DNA from: Neostapfia colusana
Lineage: Eukaryota > Streptophyta > Magnoliopsida > Poales > Poaceae
Assembly: GCA_030760725.1 (NCBI GenBank)
Contig: JASWHV010000008.1
Span: 54,473,671-54,537,670, forward strand
Length of the DNA: 64,000 nucleotides
Reading direction: 5' to 3'
Below are positions 58,164 through 64,000 of this stretch, piece by piece. Under the pieces are notes generated by a model that saw only the letters and a program-made list of their open reading frames with translations, did not search any database and was not told the origin of the DNA. Positions within the stretch are counted from its first letter, which is position 1; each line of letters begins with the position of its first letter. The translations under genes were made by a program, and so were the position numbers.

Positions 58164-58385
58164 CCGGCCCCCGCCGGCCCGGGCCTCTCTGGCCGGTGCC
58201 GCTCCACCCCCATCCGCTGCACGCCGGCCTACTGCCGGAGCCGCCTCCCAGGGCCGCCCCCGAGCTCCCCCGGTCTCCCCCGGAGCTCCCGGCGCCACCC
58301 CGCGTCACCCCCGGCCTCCCCCGCGCAAGCCCATGTGTCGCGTCGCCTCCGGACAAGTAATTGGGATTTTATGTTTAATTTTACG
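58164..58385 (+). other. GC-rich CACTA segment with first copy of an internal duplication
   Basis: Pro/Ala-coding-like GC-rich DNA in all frames. It ends with CGGACAA|GTAATTGGG, a possible donor site. 58277-58385 recurs at 59346-59443. I do not recognise a protein. Confidence 0.5.
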
Positions 58386-59345
58386 TGATCTGTAATACTC
58401 AATCTAAATTATCAATAGTCCTGTTTATGTGATTAACTAATGTCGTGACTGAGAGGGTTTGTACTATGTAGTAAAAGAGGATTAGGGTGCGCTACTGAAA
58501 TGCCCAATTTTTAACAACAAGGATATTCAGGCCCAATAATTTACAGTGTTGCAACAAGTGTTTTTTTCAACTTAAAGGCCAACTAGTACTTAGTACATAC
58601 CATATAAATTATCTCTTGTGATGGATTAGATTGAGTGGTGCTATAAGTAATACAGTTATCAATTAGGCATTTGGAAAAGGCACTTATCTGTAGCAGTCAG
58701 TACTGGTGTGTGTTTCTTCTTTGCTTTATATTTTCAGTCAAAGAAATGATTGGCGATAACTTTTATTTGCGGATCAAAATCTATTTCTTTAGGAGATAAG
58801 CCTTTTGCTGGTTTTGCTTTCTATTTTACTTGTCTCTTAAAGCAACTTTGACTCTAGAATGCTGGGTCTATAATAAGTTGCAAATTTACAATTTCTAATG
58901 CGTTAGAAGATTCAACCAAGCGAAATGCGAAAAGCCTTAACTAGTAATCGTAAATATGGTATGGCCCGCCTGTAAGCTTACTTACTTTTTACTCATCAAC
59001 TCCAAAAAGAGTACACCATCCTCTTGGTGTATTAAGGTTATTTATGGCAGGAACTTCTCTTCCCAATATTTATGAGGGGTAGCTACTTTCGTAGCATCTC
59101 CTCTTGAAACTGAAACCTAGTCCTCGGCCTATTTCTTCTACTAGACTTATCTTTAGCAGCGCACCTTACTATAGTTATAGTGGATGTTATCAAGGAGAGA
59201 GACATTGCTTAAAAGCATAATCTTTGACATGTTCTCAGTTTAACATGACGCATGTTATTTAGAAGGTTCCCGTCGTCAATCAAAAAGCTACAATTACCTT
59301 TCCGAATGATCGGAAAAAGCATGTGTCAGCTATATCCCCCACGCC
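58386..59345 (+). other. AT-rich CACTA interior, no gene recognised
   Basis: 960 bp between two copies of the same GC-rich segment. There is no long open frame and no similarity to the other elements in the window. It may be an intron. Confidence 0.4.
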
Positions 59346-59443
59346 TCCCCGGAGCTCCTGGCGCCAACCCGCGTCGCCCCCGGCCTCCCCGTGCGCCACA
59401 TCGCTTCTGGACAAGTAATTGGGGTTTTATGATTAATTTTATG
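59346..59443 (+). repeat. Second copy of the GC-rich exon-like segment
   Basis: CCCGGAGCTCCTGGCGCCA through GGACAAGTAATTGGGGTTTT, a diverged direct repeat of 58277-58385 including the donor-like GTAATT. Confidence 0.75.
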
Positions 59444-60081
59444 CAAATTTTATGCCCCGGATGTGCGCATCGTGTGTGTGTCACGGGTGGATCGCGCCAT
59501 GGCTGTTGGCGCTGCGGGTGCGACTTCGTCTAGTGTAGTGTATGTGCATGGCCAGGTCTTCACGAGAGGTGCCACAACATCTGGGACGAGCGAATGGCTC
59601 TCACGGCGTTTTTGAGCAGAAGAACATGCAGATCCTGGCGCATGGGCAGTCGCCGTTCGTGCTCAGAATACCCGGACAGGAAGAAGCTACCGGTTTTACG
59701 TGGCACACAACCGCTCTTTTCCTTGCATGAGTGTGTGTGTTTAGTTGTTCTTAGACAACAGCCGACCACTCCAGTATTCTCTCAGTTCTTCGATCCTTAC
59801 TCATCCCCGCCGTCGCCACCTCCTTCACTCTCTGCAGCCGCCGCTGCTCTTTCTCCTCGTCTTGCCATCGCGGCCTCCCCCTCACCTGAACTCACCGCCA
59901 CTGCTGCTAGTCATGCAAATCATCTGTTTAATAGCGTTTAGGATAACACTGAATTTTTGTAAATTGCTTGTATACGTGTGTAATTGCATTGTAAATTTAG
60001 TTGTCTTTAATTTATGTATACAATATGTATTAGTGTTCAATTGCATTGTAAATTGTCTTTAAAATTGAGTGATAATTATTA
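59444..60081 (+). other. CACTA interior, no gene recognised
   Basis: Short open frames only (for example 59542-59730). The composition shifts from GC-rich to AT-rich near 59930. It could be leader and intron of the transposon gene or captured sequence. Confidence 0.35.
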
Positions 60082-60120
60082 GCTCTCACGACGGTTAGCT
60101 ATATACACCGTCGTGAGAGC
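60082..60120. repeat. Perfect 14-bp inverted repeat with ACGACGG motif
   Basis: GCTCTCACGACGGT (60082-60095) and its exact reverse complement (60107-60120) around an 11-base loop. It contains the ACGACGG core seen in the subterminal repeats at 25451-25655. Confidence 0.85.
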
Positions 60121-60198
60121 ATGTGTATAATATGCTATTCACGACGACTCCGGATTGGGCGGTCGCTAGTACAACAATAATTAGTCGAACAAGCATCG

Positions 60199-60604
60199 AC
60201 CTGGACACGAAAGCGAATGGTACCGATGTGGAAGGCAAGCGCTCGTTGGAACAAGGACACCGTGGCGAATGGAACAAATAGCGTGCGAACATGGCCATTT
60301 TTTAAACCTTTTCCCTCTCTCTCTATTTCTTTCCTATCTCTCTCTCATTGGAACATATGAAAAACGTCTTAACGTAACCTATCCGCCGCCCCCTCTGTTC
60401 TGTGTTCTGTGAAGACGGACAATCATTGAACCAGATACAGAAGCAAATGGTACCGATGCAGAAGGCAAACGCTCGTTGGAACAAGGACACGGAGGCTAAT
60501 GGAACCAATAGCGTGCGAACATGGCCATTCCTTAAACCTTCTCCCCCTCTATATTTATTTCCTATCCCTCTCATTGGAACACATGAAAAAACGTTTTAAC
60601 GTAA
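60199..60604 (+). repeat. Direct duplication of about 177 bp
   Basis: 60199-60376 and 60430-60604 are alike, 231 bp apart, sharing AATGGTACCGATG, CGCTCGTTGGAACAAGGACAC and AGCGTGCGAACATGGCCATT. It lies upstream of the transposase and may be regulatory. Confidence 0.85.
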
Positions 60605-60955
60605 ATTATGCGTCACCCGTTTCAAACCTATATGTGACACACATGTAGGTTTGGAATTGTCCGTTTTTTTGACAGCCTCGGAGTGACTGAGAGAGCTTGC
60701 TTATGGCGAGACGCGAGAGGTTTGGATCCTAATGAATTTTCGGTTGTATAACCCTGATGTTCTGTGCTGCACCATTTTGGGGGTGCAGTTGGAGAACTGC
60801 AGGGTTATGCTGCCAAATTTTTGACGGGATCCGGACCCCACGTCTCGTTGTAAGCAAGCTCTTTCGGTCACTTCTAGGTGGGTTTAGGACACATCCTTCC
60901 TAACAGAGATGTAGATGCGTGATATTTAACGATGAATTTGTTTGTAGGATCAAAT
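60605..60955 (+). other. CACTA spacer before the transposase, no gene recognised
   Basis: No open frame of note. It is the likely 5' untranslated region or intron of the TNP2-type gene; GTTTGTAG at about 60941-60948 could be an acceptor. Confidence 0.35.
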
Positions 60956-62543
60956 ATGGGTGAAGACCTTAGTTGGATGTATACTGGTTGGAAAAAGAAT
61001 GGAAGTCACTCAGATGAGTGGGTGACCAAGACTACATCTTTTGTGGACCATGCTTTTTTGTTATCCAAGATAAATAAGGTGCGGTGTCCATGTAGCAGAT
61101 GCCAAAATATGAGGTGTTTTTAGACAAGAGAGCACTTTCACTAGACTTGTGCCAATACGGTTTTGTGCCACATTATGAGGTGTGGATCTTTCACGGCGAA
61201 TCAGCGCCTAAACCCATATAAGAAGAGGAAGAGGATGCTTACAACATGGGGTTTGATAGGATGGTTGAGATGCTTGAATCTTTATAACCAGAATTTAACG
61301 AAGACTCTCCTACACCAGTGGTTGAAGCGTTCTTCAATCTTATCAAAGCCTCAGAAGAACCGCTACATGAGCACACAAAAGTGACACTCCTTTCTTTCTT
61401 GACAAGACTTATGGCAATTAAGTCTAAGTATTTTTTTCTCAAATAATTGCTACAACGATCTTGTCAAATTGATCAGCGATATTCTTCCAAAGCCTCATAA
61501 AGTTCCTAAAGACATGTACTAGTCAAAGAAAATACTTTCTGGTTTGGGTATGAAATATGAGAAAATTGATGTATGCCTAGAAAACATCATGCTTTTCTGG
61601 AAAGAGCATGGCAAATAGAACAAATGCTTACAGTGTGGTAAATCGAGGTTTGTCGAAGTTGTTAACGACGACGGTGATAAGGTGATGACAGAAGACACAC
61701 ATAAGCAACTTCGTTACTTCCCCGTCACACCTCGGTTGAAACGATTGTTTCTCTCTAAAAGTACTGCCAGACATATGAGGTGGCACAAAGAAGGTGTGAG
61801 TGACAACGATCGAGTAATGGTGCTCCCGTCCGATGGAGATGCCCATATCCATCAAGACTTGCGATAACTATCTTACGGAATATTCAAAGTTAGAATGTAC
61901 GGTCGGTCGATGTCATTGGGTTCTGATTCATCCGACTAAATTTGAAGCTCTCCGTCCTATTGCGGCAATGACTAATACCGGAGTTGTGACGAGAGAAATC
62001 GATGTTGAAGGGCGGGAAACAAATTATTATGGGATTATGAACAAAATCCTCGAATTCAACTTTGCCGGCAATAAGGAACTTAAAGTAGTTTTCTTTGATT
62101 GTGACTGGTTTGATAACCACAATGGAATCCGTGAAAACGAATTTGGCATGGTTGAAGTGAAACACAATGAAAGGTTGCAAGGGTACTACTCTTTTGTCCT
62201 TGCAGACCAAGTTGAGCAAGTGTATTATCTACCTTATCCATGCTAGAAGATGAGTGCTTGGTGGATCGTACAAAAGGTCAATCCGCGTGAACGGTTATTT
62301 ACTGCAAGCGATGTTGGATACCATGGTACTCTGACGTCTGGTGGTGAGTTCGATAATGTTTACCAGAAATAAGATATCCCACCCTCATTTGTTGTCAAGC
62401 CTGGTCAAGAGCTCGATGATTTAGTTGGAGATGCCGATGATGTACAGACTCGCGAGAAGCGCAAACGGAAACCAGTCACTAAAACAATTCGATGGTCTTG
62501 TTTAAGGAGTAGAGTAAATGAGCGAGATTCTGATTACTTTTAA
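60956..62543 (+). pseudogene. CACTA TNP2-type transposase, catalytic core deleted, several stops
   Basis: ATG at 60956. The N-terminus is the transposase-associated domain: SWMYTGW, then CPCSRCQNMR (to about 61114), followed by a TAG. The next part, in shifted frames with stops, holds typical TNP2 sequence (MGFDRMVEMLES, KILSGLGMKYEKID, CLQCGKSRFVEV, RYFPVTPRLKRLF, HMRWHKEGVSD) up to PSDGDA at about 61845. There the sequence jumps straight to the C-terminal DUF4216-like region (TNTGVVTREIDVEGRETNYYG, VVFFDCDWFD), open at 61833-62246, with stops at 62244-62246 and 62370 and ending at 62543. The whole transposase core normally between them is missing. It cannot catalyse transposition. Confidence 0.82.
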
Positions 62544-62629
62544 AATAAATACAAGTATGATTTCTTCATTTAATATTCATGTTGTATAAATTATAATATC
62601 TATACTTATCAAAGCCTCGTTGAAATAGG

Positions 62630-64000
62630 ATGTCGTCGGACAAGGGAAGGGGGACAAAGAGAACCGTGAAGAGGTTTCTCAGCAGTGCGAGCATGATGGC
62701 TCACACACAAGACGTGGCGGACACCCTTTTTTAGGGTAGTAGCTCTGGAGAGAGCAAACGGTCTCAGTTGTTGAGAGACGTGGCTTTAGAGCTGTCAGGC
62801 AGATCTGTTGCCTTTCAGCGGACCGAGGTAATTCCACTTAACAAACAATCTTGTTTCATTACAATATTAATTAATCTATTTATATTTCTTAAAACTATTA
62901 TAATATTGAAGGATGACTCAGAGTCACGGTCAGAGGCCGAGGTCGAGGCCGAGGCTCCTCCTGCGCCACAGTCGGCTGGCCACCCGTCCGGGTCGGCGGA
63001 CTACCCTTCCGGGTCAGCGGGCCACCTTTCCAGGTTGTCCAAGGACACAGAGGCACAGAGAAAGCGACGGACGAGGAGGATCCATTACGTGGCTCCTCCT
63101 CTAGTTCCTAGAGAAGAAGCAACATTGCCGGCTATTCGCCCTGTTGGCGATAGGTAAGAAGCCCTTACGGTGTACCTTTAGGAACTTACGTAGTGCTAAC
63201 ACTCTTTGATGCATAATTGTTATTGCAGCGGATGGGAGGACACTACCTTCGAGGGTAGAGGACGTCAGAGACAGGTCAACACTGTCTTAGGGAACCTTGT
63301 GCATTTGCACTACCCTGGTGAGTTCCGTGGCAGCGGTGACGAGCGTATCCCTGCCAAGTCATTGGATGATTACGCTCGTGCTACTGACCTGACGTACGGG
63401 ACGGCTTAGGGTGCAGTGTGGGCCTACTTCTGGGTAATTATGTTTAATATATATTTTAAATTTAGTTGTTCAATACCTACAATGTTTAACACTTAGGTTT
63501 CTGTCTTCTTGTAGAGACGGTATCGTTTGGTGGATCCACCGGATGCTGACCACGCGAGAGCCGTCTTCAACAAGATTGTTAGGAAGCTAGTTACGCAGGC
63601 AATCTCCTATGCCCACATTCAAGCAACAAATGATTATTTGAAGAGACATCAAGGGCAGGAGCTTGCGGCGTTCAGAGACGGCTCGGACACATACTTGACC
63701 GAGGAGCAGTACGCCGAGGTAAACTAGTAGTATTTTACTTATGAGTACGATTTCGTAACGTCAACGTTATTTCAATCAAATAAATGCATGCATGTAGGAA
63801 TTTCTTGGTTGGAGGACCGTCCGGAGGCTTACTGGGCCCTCTGTCGCCTGTGGTCCAGCGAAGACTTCGTTGCCAAGTCCAAGAGGGTCCGACAGTACAG
63901 AGGCTCTACCGGAAGCCATACGTATTGTCCGGATGGCCATCTACGCCTTGATAAACGAATACTAAGTAAAATACGTTCAAAACTTTACTTATAGTATATT
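62630..64000 (+). pseudogene. CACTA second gene, TNPA / Transposase_24 type, multi-exon, cut by window edge
   Basis: Proposed exons: 62630-62827, 62912-63153, 63229-63433, 63515-63718 and from 63798, each bounded by GT...AG (GTAATT, GTAAGA, GTAATT, GTAAAC). The joins at 63153/63229 and 63433/63515 keep frame. The protein is Ser/Arg/Pro-rich at first, then GWEDTTFEGRGRQRQVNT and NVLG-like region, then DADHARAVFNKIVRKL, and RPEAYWALCRLWSSEDF near 63812, typical of the plant Ptta/En/Spm transposase family. Damage: TAG in exon 1 (about 62732) and in exon 3 (63407), and a likely 1-nt shift at the last join. In En/Spm such a protein binds subterminal repeats; that role is inferred here. Confidence 0.72.

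Larger units (their letters stand above)
25451..64000 (+). mobile_element. CACTA (En/Spm-type) DNA transposon, interrupted by element D, right end outside window
   Basis: Begins CACTACAGGAAA at 25451, the typical CACTA terminus, with CTA just before it as the possible 3-bp target copy. The pieces in the window are 25451-25776 and 58164-64000. Subterminal repeats occupy the first 200 bp. The interior holds a TNP2-type transposase remnant followed by a TNPA/Transposase_24-type gene, both on the plus strand, as usual for these elements. It sits inside the RT of the Tat element. Confidence 0.85.

Noticed and set aside
58007..58388. Overlapping proline/alanine/glycine-rich frames on both strands
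   Set aside because: GC-rich sequence leaves all frames open; one frame starts inside the D LTR and crosses its border, so it cannot be an original gene.

Overview
This window is plant nuclear DNA made almost entirely of nested transposable elements. Ty3/gypsy chromoviruses with very long LTRs (2.5-3.4 kb), a Tat-lineage gypsy fragment with a second RNase H, and an En/Spm (CACTA) element point to a repeat-rich grass genome; the species cannot be named from the sequence. I see no host gene, tRNA or rRNA.

Layout, outermost first. The base layer is a minus-strand Tat-lineage gypsy element seen only at 24108-25450. Element A (plus strand, starts left of the window, ends at 24107) sits in its second RNase H. 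The 3' LTR of A is split by element B (minus, 7691-23728, target-site duplication CATGT), and the 3' LTR of B is split by a solo LTR of the same family (9816-13207, TTTTA). On the other side, a CACTA element starts at 25451 inside the Tat reverse transcriptase and runs past the window end. It is split by element D (plus, 25777-58163, CCAGC/CCGGC). The 3' LTR of D is split by element C (minus, 36308-57394, AAAAC). The gag of C is split by B2 (plus, 40811-53478, TTCTC), the youngest and best preserved element. This gives a relative insertion order up to five layers deep.

A, C and D are related LTR families; B, B2 and the solo LTR form another. All are Tekay/Del-like chromoviruses with Gag, a CCHC knuckle, protease, RT, RNase H, integrase and, where preserved, a chromodomain-like C-terminus. 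A has lost RNase H and integrase, C has lost everything after protease, B and D are full length but riddled with stops and frameshifts. B2 has one nonsense codon in each of its two ORFs.

The most interesting signals are in the non-canonical parts. (1) The LTRs carry a conserved, exon-like, Gln/Glu-rich reading frame in three pieces with matching phases and fixed lengths, bounded by GTRAG, TAG, AG|GCAAGT and CAG signals. (2) A donor-like CTAG|GTAGAA follows the primer binding site, and both downstream ORFs start directly after an AG, so alternative splicing could give separate messages for ORF0 and gag-pol. (3) ORF0, upstream of gag, is homologous between the two family groups and contains a dsRBD-like pattern. 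(4) C has a degenerate tandem array of primer-binding-site-like copies where ORF0 should be, and a U3 array of ACGT-core (G-box) repeats.

The right end (58164-64000) is the CACTA interior: a GC-rich region, internal duplications, a TNP2-type transposase remnant lacking its catalytic core, and a multi-exon TNPA/Transposase_24-type gene that is cut by the window edge.
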